Shown here: piece by piece, positions 18,156-26,104 of the stretch | How positions within the stretch are numbered: the stretch's first letter is position 1 | How the letters are laid out: each line of letters begins with the position of its first letter | DNA from: Oceanobacter mangrovi | GTDB lineage: Bacteria > Pseudomonadota > Gammaproteobacteria > Pseudomonadales > Oceanobacteraceae | Length of the DNA: 64,000 bases | Direction of reading: 5' to 3' | Assembly (NCBI RefSeq): GCF_019740315.1 | Contig: NZ_JAHXZR010000011.1 | Span: 124,001-188,000 of the forward strand | Position numbers and translations under genes: made by a program | Notes under the pieces: model-generated | The model's input: the letters and a program-made list of their open reading frames with translations, nothing else | Databases searched by the model: none | Told to the model about the DNA's origin: nothing

Positions 18156-18228
18156 AACTTCAGGTTATGATTGGAATTGGACGTCGCCAATCCCTGAAAA
18201 ACCCTGATTACATGCGGGTTCAATGACA
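18156..18228 (-). promoter_or_regulatory. Shared upstream motif A/B before the dapA-like operon
   Basis: AACTTCAGGTTATGATT (18156-18172) and CATGCGGGTTCAATGACA (18211-18228) match the pair upstream of dctP. The distance between the two blocks is 55 bases here and 34 there, a difference of 21 bases or two helical turns. The 18040-18658 gap also contains the start region of the plus-strand binding-protein gene. No RNA gene or coding frame was seen in it. Confidence 0.6.
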
Positions 18229-18658
18229 ATCGGTGTTCATTGCTGGATTATTTTTCTTGCAGTTCAGTGGCTTGTAATGACACATAAACGCACGAACAGC
18301 TGCCATTTCAGACAATTTTCAGAGGCAACAACCGTTGTGATTTCCAGAATTTCCATGAGCGGTCATTTTTGTTTTTAACTGTTCACAACAAATGCTTGCT
18401 AAAGCAGGTCTTTTAAACCCGGATTTTTAAATACCATCTGCAATACCAACTCAGAACACCGATATTCATAAAGCATTAAGTAATCGGTTTAATACATGGG
18501 ATAAGCAGACTCGATTATACAATTTGCGGCGTTATTCGCCCTGCGACGACCAATAGCGACAGCCAGCGTGGACAAGAGACCGGCGCTGCGTGCATAAAAA
18601 TCAGCAACCAGCAAAGCCAATCCGGCACCAGCTGCCCACTGCCGTCAGGAGCGAGTTC

Positions 18659-19411
18659 ATGACGTTTTTTGTACAAGCAACAGCCTTGGCCGTTCTCACC
18701 GTCTGGTCGATGCTGGCCTCAGCAGACGACACCAGGCTTTATTTGTTTACCAATCAGTACCCGCCCTACAACATGACCGTTGACGGTACTCCTTACGCCC
18801 ACAAGGCCGAGGATATCGAAGGCATGTGCACCACCATTGTGAAACGGATGTTAGCCAACACCAGCATCGACTACACCATGAAGCTGCGTAACTGGAGTTT
18901 TGGTCTTGACCGGGTTGAACGTCTTAAAAACCACGGTATTTTTTGCACCATCCGCAGTGCCGAACGGGAACACATGTTCAAGTGGGTTGGCCCCATTACC
19001 TACATGACTGGTGCGCTGTTCGCGCGTCCAGACAGTGAAATCAAGCTGAAGTCGGTAGAAGACGCCAAAAAATACAAAATCGGCGGTCTGAAAGGCGACA
19101 GCTTTACCAACTTCTTCAAGGACAAGGGCTATAACCTGTCAATCGTTGCCGACGATCGTGAAAACCCCTACCTGCTTGAACAAGGCACCATCGACCTGTG
19201 GGTCTCGGATGTCCTCACAGGTCCGTATAAAGCTGCCGATACCACCAACATGGGGGAGGTAAAAAAGGTCATCAGCTTTATGAAAACCCCGGTGTACCTC
19301 GCCATGAATCCTGAAACACCGGACAGCATCATCAAGACCTTGCAAAAGCAGATCGACCTGCTCAGACAAAGCGGTGCCGTACAGCAAATCGAGGCAGGAT
19401 TCGGAATCTGA
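18659..19411 (+). CDS. Orphan periplasmic solute-binding protein, family 3
   Basis: 250 aa. The signal peptide MTFFVQATALAVLTVWSMLASA is followed by a PBPb-type domain (LYLFTNQYPPYNMTVDGTPYAHKAEDIEGMCTTIVKRML, then KIGGLKGDSFTNFFKDKGYNL). This fold binds amino acids or similar solutes in ABC importers or in sensors. The start at 18659 has AGGAG at good spacing. No ABC permease or ATPase gene is near. Instead the stop codon overlaps the start of the next membrane-protein gene by one base (TGATG), so the two are translationally coupled and may work together. Ligand unknown. Confidence 0.82.
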   Translation: MTFFVQATALAVLTVWSMLASADDTRLYLFTNQYPPYNMTVDGTPYAHKAEDIEGMCTTIVKRMLANTSIDYTMKLRNWSFGLDRVERLKNHGIFCTIRSAEREHMFKWVGPITYMTGALFARPDSEIKLKSVEDAKKYKIGGLKGDSFTNFFKDKGYNLSIVADDRENPYLLEQGTIDLWVSDVLTGPYKAADTTNMGEVKKVISFMKTPVYLAMNPETPDSIIKTLQKQIDLLRQSGAVQQIEAGFGI

Positions 19412-20346
19412 TGGATAGCCTGGCGACGCTCATTCTCACCGCAGGAAGGTCAGCCGTAGAGCTGTCACTGTTTGTATTGCTGCCCATTATGGTCGTCATG
19501 CTCAGCCTGATGTTATGGCTTGAGAGCCGTGGTCTGGTTTCCCTCCTGGCTGACCGCTTGGCACCCTTGCTGTTGCCGTTGGGTATCGCAGGTTTGGGGG
19601 TATTTGCGCTGATTCAGGAAATGTTCGTCAGCTCAACCGCCCCATTGGCAACCATTGCCCTGATGGCCAAGCGAAACGTTTCGCCCCGCCATCTGACAGC
19701 AACCCTGGCAATGGTAATGTCACTGGCACAGGCCAATGTGGTTTTCCCGCTTGCGGCAGCGGGCCTGCAAATTGGTAGCGTGATTGTTATTGCGATTGCT
19801 GGCGGCCTGGTTGCGGCAGCCATAACCTATCACCTGTTCGGTAGAAACCTGCCCGCGACAAGCCTGACAAGCTCACCGGACAGTGATGTGGATGACTATG
19901 ATCGTCGCTTGCTGGCGATCATTCGCCGGGCTGGACAAGACGCCTGGAATATTACGATTGGTGCCATGCCGCTGCTGATTGTGACGCTGGTACTGGTGAG
20001 TTTGCTACGCGCTTCCGGTGCAATCGACTGGTTGGAAAGCCAGTGCTCATGGCTGTTTGAACTGATCGGTTTTCCCTCTGCAACCTTGCTATTGGCCATC
20101 ACCAAATTTGTTGCAGGTGGTACCGCCGTGTTGGGGATATTGATGGAGCAGTATCAATCCGGTGAACTCAGCAGCCGTGACATCAACCTGCTGGCTGGGT
20201 TGCTGATTTCACCACTTGATCTGGCTGGCGTCGCGATTTTTGCCACCGCAGGCAAGCAAGTCGCTGCCGTCATCAAGGTGGCCGTGTTAGGCGCCATTGT
20301 CGGTATTCTGTTCCGGCTGGTGTGTCATGTCCTAATGTTTCATTAA
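19411..20346 (+). CDS. Nucleoside-recognition (Gate) domain membrane protein
   Basis: 311 aa, about eight hydrophobic helices with two Gate-like halves (about residues 50-150 and 185-305). The motif FALIQEMFVSSTAPLATIALMAKRNV and the later LLLAITKFVAGGTAVLGILMEQYQSGE resemble the nucleoside recognition domain seen in SpoVM-type and nucleoside transporter-related proteins. Transport function is unproven for this group. Coupled to the preceding binding-protein gene by a one-base overlap. Followed by a hairpin and then the convergent chemoreceptor gene. Confidence 0.8.
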   Translation: MDSLATLILTAGRSAVELSLFVLLPIMVVMLSLMLWLESRGLVSLLADRLAPLLLPLGIAGLGVFALIQEMFVSSTAPLATIALMAKRNVSPRHLTATLAMVMSLAQANVVFPLAAAGLQIGSVIVIAIAGGLVAAAITYHLFGRNLPATSLTSSPDSDVDDYDRRLLAIIRRAGQDAWNITIGAMPLLIVTLVLVSLLRASGAIDWLESQCSWLFELIGFPSATLLLAITKFVAGGTAVLGILMEQYQSGELSSRDINLLAGLLISPLDLAGVAIFATAGKQVAAVIKVAVLGAIVGILFRLVCHVLMFH

Positions 20347-20366
20347 CATGGCCACGCCAATTAACT

Positions 20367-20387
20367 GGAAGGCCACTATGGCCTTCC
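20367..20387. terminator. Stem-loop between convergent genes
   Basis: Perfect 9-base stem GGAAGGCCA / TGGCCTTCC with a 3-base loop, 20 bases after the Gate-protein stop and 33 bases from the chemoreceptor stop. It lacks a strong T-run, so termination is plausible but not certain. Confidence 0.55.
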
Positions 20388-20419
20388 GCTACAGCCTTAA
20401 CAGGCAAAATAGCCCATTA

Positions 20420-22105
20420 TCACACCCGATACCGTCTCACCAGCTCAGACATCGCCGTTGCCAGTTCCTTCAGCCGTCGGGTTGAATGCCCCGCCCGTTC
20501 AGTACCGGCCGCCGTTTGCTCGGAAATCGCCACAATCTGATGCACGTTCTGGTTAATGCTTTCCGCCACACTGGCCTGTTCTTCAGCGGCGGTGGCGATC
20601 TGGTTGTTCATATCCGTGATGGTCGACATGGCGCTGCCGATTAATTGCAGGGCATCGTCGACCTTGCGGGTTTCTGCCGCCGCCGCTTCACTGCGCTCAC
20701 TGATACGCCCCATCAGGCTAACGGCATTACCGGAGCCCTGTTGCAGCCGTTCGATGGTGGTCTGGATTTCCTGGGTGCCTTGTTGGGTGCGGCTGGCGAG
20801 TGTACGAACTTCGTCAGCCACCACCGCAAAGCCGCGACCGGCTTCACCGGCGCGGGCGGCTTCAATGGCAGCGTTGAGTGCCAGCAGGTTGGTCTGTTCA
20901 GCAATGCCGCGAATAACGTCCAGCACACTGTCAATCTGACGGGAATCGTGACTCAGCTGTTCAATGCCCGTCACCCCGGCTGCAACCTGTTCCGACAGCC
21001 CGGACATCACGTCAGTAGAACGATGCACCAGCTGCAACGCCTGCTGGATCTGGTCGTTAACGTCGTCAGCAGCAGCGGAGGTTCGTACCGCACTGCTGGC
21101 AACTTCCTGCGCAGCGGCGGTCATTTCATACATGGCAGTGGCAACCTGATCACTTTCCATCTGTTGTTGCTGCACGCCTTTTTCGGCGCCAGTCATGACA
21201 TCACCCAATTCCGTACTGGACTGGTTAAGCGTGTCGGTTGAGCGCCGTACTTCAGTGACCAGCCCATGTACCTGATCAGCAAACTGGTTAAAGGCGCCTG
21301 CCAACTGAGCCAGTTCATCCCTGCCCTTCATCTGCAGCCGCTGGGTCAGATCACCGCCGCCACCGGCAATATCATTCATGGCTGCCACGGCGCTTTTTAA
21401 CGGCCGGATAATGCTGCCAACCACCAGCAGCGCCAGCACCACAATCAATACCAGCACCACTGCTGACGACGTGACTGAGCCCCACAGCGCTTCTGTGAGG
21501 GATTTATTGACCCGTTGATCCATGGTTTGAATCTGGCTGTCGAGGCCATCAATCCAGAAGCCGGTTCCGAGCATGACATTCCAGCCAGGCAGCATCTCGG
21601 CATAACCCAGTTTTGGGGCTGGCTGGCCAGTCGCAGCGTTTTTCCAGCGGTAATCAACATAACCACCGCCAGCCTGGGCGGCCTTGAGTAATTCCTGAAT
21701 CAGGTATTTGCCATCCGGGTCCTGAAAGCCCCAAAGATTTTTTCCTTCCAGCTTCGCATTCGCTCCATGCATCAGCACCACGCCCTGAGCGTCGTAGGCA
21801 AACAGATAGCCATCACTGCCAGCATCGTCAAACCGCAACTGCCGTAGCAGTTGCCAGGCTTGCTGGCGTAATTCCGGTGAATCCCCTTGTGCCTGCAAAT
21901 GGCTGATCGCCGTACGAGCCAGCTGCAGATAGTTTTTCAACTCCTGCTTTTTGCTGTTGGTCATGCCTTCGGCGTAGCTCTGCATGGCTTCATTGCCAAT
22001 GCTGGCCGCCTGGTCACGGTTAAACAGGGTCAGGAATACAGTTAATACAGCAGCAGGAATCAGTGCCAGCGCCAACACGCGGGCCTGAATCGTCAAATTG
22101 GGCAT
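20420..22105 (-). CDS. Methyl-accepting chemotaxis protein with single Cache sensor domain
   Basis: 561 aa inner-membrane chemoreceptor. TM1 is at about 6-26 and is followed by a periplasmic sensor with the Cache_2-type segment ([21 protein letters not shown], then [20 protein letters not shown]). TM2 is at about 190-212 ([18 protein letters not shown]) and leads to a HAMP linker. The cytoplasmic coiled coil has the kinase-control hairpin [35 protein letters not shown]. Single-Cache receptors often sense short organic acids. No CheR-tethering pentapeptide is seen at the C-terminus. The ATG at 22105 is preferred; ATG at 22111 and GTG at 22120 are possible. Part of its 3' sequence exists as a decayed copy at 6885-7116. 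Confidence 0.92.
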   Translation of the reverse strand: MPNLTIQARVLALALIPAAVLTVFLTLFNRDQAASIGNEAMQSYAEGMTNSKKQELKNYLQLARTAISHLQAQGDSPELRQQAWQLLRQLRFDDAGSDGYLFAYDAQGVVLMHGANAKLEGKNLWGFQDPDGKYLIQELLKAAQAGGGYVDYRWKNAATGQPAPKLGYAEMLPGWNVMLGTGFWIDGLDSQIQTMDQRVNKSLTEALWGSVTSSAVVLVLIVVLALLVVGSIIRPLKSAVAAMNDIAGGGGDLTQRLQMKGRDELAQLAGAFNQFADQVHGLVTEVRRSTDTLNQSSTELGDVMTGAEKGVQQQQMESDQVATAMYEMTAAAQEVASSAVRTSAAADDVNDQIQQALQLVHRSTDVMSGLSEQVAAGVTGIEQLSHDSRQIDSVLDVIRGIAEQTNLLALNAAIEAARAGEAGRGFAVVADEVRTLASRTQQGTQEIQTTIERLQQGSGNAVSLMGRISERSEAAAAETRKVDDALQLIGSAMSTITDMNNQIATAAEEQASVAESINQNVHQIVAISEQTAAGTERAGHSTRRLKELATAMSELVRRYRV

Positions 22106-22209
22106 ACCCATCACCTTCACAGAGTTGTCTTCTATTCAGCCTAGTTGGTGATTCGCTGTTCAGAAATCACTCAATAGCAGATTTATCGACAAGCTGTTCG
22201 ATGGCTTGA

Positions 22210-22851
22210 ATGCAGCCGACAAGCAGGGCCGTTTTGCCCTATTTGCACAGACCAATGCGGGCATTCAACGCTTTACCTGCTGCAAATGGCTGGATTATCG
22301 TTGAGGGCCATCAAGATCGAGACGAACCAATGAATATGGCAACCCTCGGGATCATCCTGATCGTTGAAGCAACCGATCTGCCAACCGGCGAACCGGCTCA
22401 TGGCAGCCAGCTGAACCACTGGTTGAGCCATCTCAAACGGCTCGGGGCAAAAGATTTCAGCTGTTATGTGGTGTTGCCATACGCATTGCCGGAACTCGAG
22501 CAACGCTTGTGGGAATCCTGCCTTGAGTGGGGCATCTGCCCGGAACCAGAACCGGATACCGCTCACCTGTTAGCCTACGGCATTCACCAGACCCAGTCCG
22601 CCCAAGGCTGGATTGTGCTCGACAGCCAGCAGCAGGAAGTCAGTTTTGGTGATATTCAGGATGGCTGCCAATGGATCAGTGAGCATCAGCACCACAGTCC
22701 ACAGGGGCGTGCCATCAGTGGCAAGGCCACCTGGCCAATTGCCTTCAACCAGTCTTGCGGGTTTGCACTGGCAACCTGCCACCATGACGACATTTGTCTC
22801 GACAGCCGCCAGCAACAACAGCAAACCCTCAGTGGCTGGCTGACGCATTAG
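22210..22851 (+). CDS. Uncharacterised protein
   Basis: Up to 213 aa; not recognised. It has no signal peptide or transmembrane segment. The middle (ATLGIILIVEATDLPTGEP, then HLKRLGAKDFSCYVVLP) alternates strands and helices like an alpha/beta fold. The C-terminal part is rich in His, Gln and Asp (HQHHSPQGRA, CHHDDICLDSRQQQQQ). No strong ribosome site marks the start; ATG at 22330 (MNMATLG) is an equally good candidate and would give 173 aa. It is followed about 110 bases later by yaiI on the same strand. The frame is kept as a gene because it is long, has no overlapping alternative on either strand and fills the gap between two clear genes. Function unknown. Confidence 0.55.
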   Translation: MQPTSRAVLPYLHRPMRAFNALPAANGWIIVEGHQDRDEPMNMATLGIILIVEATDLPTGEPAHGSQLNHWLSHLKRLGAKDFSCYVVLPYALPELEQRLWESCLEWGICPEPEPDTAHLLAYGIHQTQSAQGWIVLDSQQQEVSFGDIQDGCQWISEHQHHSPQGRAISGKATWPIAFNQSCGFALATCHHDDICLDSRQQQQQTLSGWLTH

Positions 22852-22962
22852 CCAGAGCCCGCTATGCCATTGCAACCATTCTTGAAAGCACAACAATCAC
22901 GGTCACTACCAACAGCTGTGCTAAAGTAGCCCGCGTCCAGCCAGAGTTTGAAATGTCTGCCA

Positions 22963-23436
22963 ATGAGTACCAATGATCCACAACCAGCCCAGATCTGGGT
23001 TGATGCCGATGCCATACCTGCGGTGGTGCGGGAAATTATCTGCAAGGCCGCCGTTCGTACCGCCACCAGCACCTGGTTTGTCGCCAACCATGCGCTGCCG
23101 CTGCCAAATTCCCCCTGGATCAAAAAGCTGTCTGTATCGGCCGGTTTTGATGTTGCCGATCACACCATTATTGAACGTGCCAGCAGCGGTGACCTGTTAA
23201 TCACCCAGGATATTCCGCTGGCAGCAGAAGCGATGGAATTAGGACTGTCGGCGATTAATCCGCGTGGTGAACCCTATACCGCAGAAACCATTCGCCAACG
23301 GCTGAACATGCGGGACTTTTACGAGACGATGCGCTCCAGTGGCATCCAGAGTGGCGGGCCGTCAGCCTTTGATCAGCGTGACCGGCAGAACTTTGCCAAC
23401 GCACTGGATCGCTGGCTGGCCAAACAAAAGCATTAG
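22963..23436 (+). CDS. yaiI: UPF0178 family protein (YaiI-like)
   Basis: 157 aa. Conserved UPF0178 segments are visible: IWVDADAIPAVVREII at the N-terminus, ERASSGDLLITQDIPLAAEA, AINPRGEPYT, and GPSAFDQRDRQNFANALDRWL near the end. The Asp-rich layout resembles PIN-like nuclease folds, but no activity is established. ATG at 22963 chosen; a TTG five codons upstream was rejected. The TAG stop is formed at the junction with the inverted-repeat element that begins at 23436. Confidence 0.88.
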   Translation: MSTNDPQPAQIWVDADAIPAVVREIICKAAVRTATSTWFVANHALPLPNSPWIKKLSVSAGFDVADHTIIERASSGDLLITQDIPLAAEAMELGLSAINPRGEPYTAETIRQRLNMRDFYETMRSSGIQSGGPSAFDQRDRQNFANALDRWLAKQKH

Positions 23437-23701
23437 GGGGCGTTCTCAATTAATTAACGGGTCCTGTTATGGAAGAAAAATTCATCAGGCAAGGCGTTGA
23501 ACGAAGGGAATGGCGAGCCCTTTACAAGTTCAACAACACCGCATGGTGGATTTTTAACCATAACCCTTCGGGCTGAGGCCAGTTGGCTCCAGGCACTGCG
23601 TTATTCGTCACTTATTTAGCGGGCTAAACAGCGCTCCTCATGCCTTGTTCTGAAGCCAACTGGCTCTCAGCAGGGCCGCTTTACTAATTGAGAACGCCCC
23701 C
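23436..23701. mobile_element. MITE-like element with 17-bp terminal inverted repeats and TA flanks
   Basis: Perfect terminal repeats GGGGGCGTTCTCAATTA (23436-23452) and TAATTGAGAACGCCCCC (23685-23701) are bounded on both sides by TA, the target duplication used by IS630/Tc1-type transposases. An inner inverted repeat GCCAGTTGGCT (23578-23588) / AGCCAACTGGC (23654-23664) lies within. The 266 bases carry no coding frame. The element's first and last G, together with the flanking TA, create the TAG stop codons of both yaiI (+) and the GGDEF gene (-). It is probably a non-autonomous element mobilised by a transposase elsewhere; family assignment is inference. Confidence 0.75.
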
Positions 23702-24447
23702 TAACCGATCGGTTTGCTGTCGTCAAAATCGTCGTCACTGTCGGCGCCACCAAACAAACTCATCATCAGGGCTTTTTCGTCGGCCGTCACATGGCTTTCG
23801 GAAAGCACTTCCGGAGCCGAACACACCTGATTTCGGCCCTGCTGCTTGGCCCGGTACAGTTCCTTGTCAGCCTGTTGCAGCAGTTCGCTGGCGATAGCAG
23901 GCTGACCACTTTCAAAGCAAGCCAGACCAATACTGGCGGTGACCCCAAAGGTTTCGCCCTGCTGTTCAAACACCAGCGCCTCGATATTCTGACGAATCCG
24001 CTCGGCGACGTTCTGGGCTGCCAGCCGATGCGTCGACGGCAGGATTACCGCAAACTCCTCACCACCGTACCGGCACTGGATATCCAGCTTGCGGGTAGTT
24101 TCCAGAATCACCCGGGCACTGGCCTGCAACACCAGGTTGCCGACTTCATGGCCCCAGCGATCATTGACCTGCTTGAAATAATCCAGATCAATCATCAACA
24201 GGCAGGTCGGTAGCTCCGAACGCTCGGTACGGTCGATTTCCCGTTCCAGTGATTCCATCAAATGGCGGTGATTAAACAGGCCGGTCAGGGCATCACGAAT
24301 AATCTGCTGACGCAGCGATACCAACTCCTGTTGAAAACGACATTCGGTACCAGCCGACGGGCACAGCCAGCCGCTGTCAGTAGCAGTTGTCGAAACATCA
24401 GCCTCAAAGGGAATACGGCTCATTTGGTTGGCTATCCTGTCTTTCAT
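23701..24447 (-). CDS. GGDEF-domain diguanylate cyclase
   Basis: 248 aa soluble protein. A short N-terminal region (about 1-50, no recognised sensor) precedes a GGDEF domain at about 50-210. It starts RDALTGLFNHRHLMESL and has the metal site MIDLDYFKQVND. The active-site motif is RYGGEEFAV, intact, so c-di-GMP synthesis is expected. The C-terminal tail (SLFGGADSDDDFDDSKPIG) is acidic and not part of the domain; its stop codon lies in the border of the inverted-repeat element. The start may be 24447 or MSRIPFEAD eight codons in. With no sensor domain the input is unknown. Confidence 0.9.
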   Translation of the reverse strand: MKDRIANQMSRIPFEADVSTTATDSGWLCPSAGTECRFQQELVSLRQQIIRDALTGLFNHRHLMESLEREIDRTERSELPTCLLMIDLDYFKQVNDRWGHEVGNLVLQASARVILETTRKLDIQCRYGGEEFAVILPSTHRLAAQNVAERIRQNIEALVFEQQGETFGVTASIGLACFESGQPAIASELLQQADKELYRAKQQGRNQVCSAPEVLSESHVTADEKALMMSLFGGADSDDDFDDSKPIG

Positions 24448-24585
24448 CCAGATAGTGTAGAAAGGAAAACCGCTGTTTGCAGAACATGCCGGGACAATTG
24501 CTGAATTGTTAATTGCCGTTCAGCTTCACTGGCCTTATGACCGGCCTTGTCGCTAGACTGACGGCATTCGCAGGACAGGTATTTT

Positions 24586-25398
24586 ATGAGCACCACCAAT
24601 CCAGAACTCCATTCCGGCAGCAGCCAACCCGACCGCAATTTTGATGATATTGCAGCGCGTTTCCGCAACACCATCTACAACACCCCCAAGGGCCAGTTAC
24701 GGCTGGCAGCGCTGACGGATGACTTCCAGCGCTTTGCCTTGCCGGTCGCCAATGCCCGGGTATTGGACCTCGGTGGTGGTCAGGGCCAGTTTGCCCTTCA
24801 GCTGGCACAACAGGGCGCCAGTATCAGCCTGTGCGATCTGTCGGCAGAAATGCTGGCCTTTGCAGACCAGCAGTTTGCCGAAGCCGGATTACCTCTGCAA
24901 AGTGCCTGTAGCGCCCTGCAGCAGGTCGATCAACACTTCCCTGGCCAGTTCGACATCGTGCTCAATCATGCGGTGCTGGAATGGCTGGAACAGCCGTTCG
25001 AAGAACTGGCACAGATCTGCAGCAAGGTGGCTGCAGGCGGCTATCTGTCACTGATGTTTTACAACCTCCATGGCCATCAGTGGCGTCAGCTGATGAACGG
25101 TCGTACCCATGCACCGGGCGGCTCGACCGACCGGCTGCGCAAGGAAGGTAATGCACCGCAACACCCTCTTGATCCTGAACAAGTGTTCGAACGCCTGCAA
25201 CAACTGGGTATGGAAACGCTTGGCTGGCGTGGTATTCGTTGTATTCACGATCATATGCACCAGAAAATCCGTGAGCGTATTGGCCAGCCCGCCGTCGACC
25301 AGGCGGATCTGGAATTCGGCTTGCTGGATCCCTACCGGCTGTTCGGTCGTTATATTCATGTGGTTGCCCGCCGTCCGCTCGCAGAGCCGTCGATATGA
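24586..25398 (+). CDS. cmoM: tRNA 5-carboxymethoxyuridine methyltransferase CmoM
   Basis: 270 aa SAM-dependent methyltransferase. RNFDDIAARFRNTIYNTPKGQLR, the SAM motif VLDLGGGQGQFA, CDLSAEML, NHAVLEWLEQP, GGYLSLMFYN and the C-terminal LFGRYIHVVARRP match the former SmtA, now CmoM, which methylates cmo5U34 in the wobble position of some tRNAs. The N-terminus carries an extra 15 or so residues compared with the E. coli protein. The stop overlaps the start of the DUF523 gene by four bases (ATGA), so they form a coupled pair. Confidence 0.9.
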   Translation: MSTTNPELHSGSSQPDRNFDDIAARFRNTIYNTPKGQLRLAALTDDFQRFALPVANARVLDLGGGQGQFALQLAQQGASISLCDLSAEMLAFADQQFAEAGLPLQSACSALQQVDQHFPGQFDIVLNHAVLEWLEQPFEELAQICSKVAAGGYLSLMFYNLHGHQWRQLMNGRTHAPGGSTDRLRKEGNAPQHPLDPEQVFERLQQLGMETLGWRGIRCIHDHMHQKIRERIGQPAVDQADLEFGLLDPYRLFGRYIHVVARRPLAEPSI

Positions 25399-25934
25399 AA
25401 AAGCTGCTGGTTTCCGCCTGCCTGCTGGGCCAGCCGGTGCGTTATGACGGTGATTCGAATGAAAACAAGGTTGGCCATTTGCAACCGCTGTTGAGCCTGT
25501 GGCAGCAGCTGGGCTTGCTGGTTGTAGTATGCCCGGAGGTCCTCGGAGGCCTGCCGACACCCAGACCCGCCGCAGAAATTATCGGTGGCCAGGGCGATCA
25601 GGTATTGGCGGGCAACAGCCGGATTATTACCCGTGCCGGTGATGATGTGACGGCAGAATTTGTCGCGGGCGCCAAACGTGCACTGGACAAAAGCTCGCTG
25701 GAAACCGCACAGGGAAACGAAGTTGTCGCAGCCCTGCTGGCGGCCCGTTCGCCATCCTGTGGTGCCGACGGCACTTATGACGGCCATTTTTCCAGCACCC
25801 TCACAACAGGACAGGGAGTCACGGCTGCACTGCTGGAGCAGCATGGCATTCCCTGTTTTAGCCCGGCAGCAGATCGACAACTGCTGGCCTTGCTGCAACA
25901 GCATGGCTTTCCGGTAACCAAACCTGGCTGTTGA
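25395..25934 (+). CDS. DUF523 family protein
   Basis: 179 aa. The DUF523 signatures are present: SACLLGQPVRYDG at the N-terminus, CPEVLGGLPTPRPAAEI (about 52-68) and AARSPSCG (about 116-123). The conserved Cys residues in these three motifs suggest metal or Fe-S binding or a catalytic thiol, but no reaction is established to my knowledge. ATGA overlap with cmoM. A terminator hairpin follows at 26057. Confidence 0.85.
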   Translation: MKKLLVSACLLGQPVRYDGDSNENKVGHLQPLLSLWQQLGLLVVVCPEVLGGLPTPRPAAEIIGGQGDQVLAGNSRIITRAGDDVTAEFVAGAKRALDKSSLETAQGNEVVAALLAARSPSCGADGTYDGHFSSTLTTGQGVTAALLEQHGIPCFSPAADRQLLALLQQHGFPVTKPGC

Positions 25935-26056
25935 TCGGCAACAACCGGGCCTGTTGGAGTGGCTGACGGACTGGCTGGCAGTCCGCTGTCACTTCTTCAA
26001 TCTAACGTCCGCCAGCACTGCTGGAGCTGGCAGAAATAGTCAGGTTGCAGAAGCTG

Positions 26057-26085
26057 ACGGGCTAATCGGCAGCCCGTGTTCTTTT
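26057..26085 (+). terminator. Rho-independent terminator of the cmoM-DUF523 unit
   Basis: Stem ACGGGCT (26057-26063) and AGCCCGT (26071-26077), followed by GTTCTTTTT. A second stem, GTCCTGA/TCAGGAC (26093-26111), overlaps the end of the convergent aldehyde dehydrogenase gene. Confidence 0.75.
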
Positions 26086-26104
26086 TAAGGCAGTCCTGAG
26101 TGAT

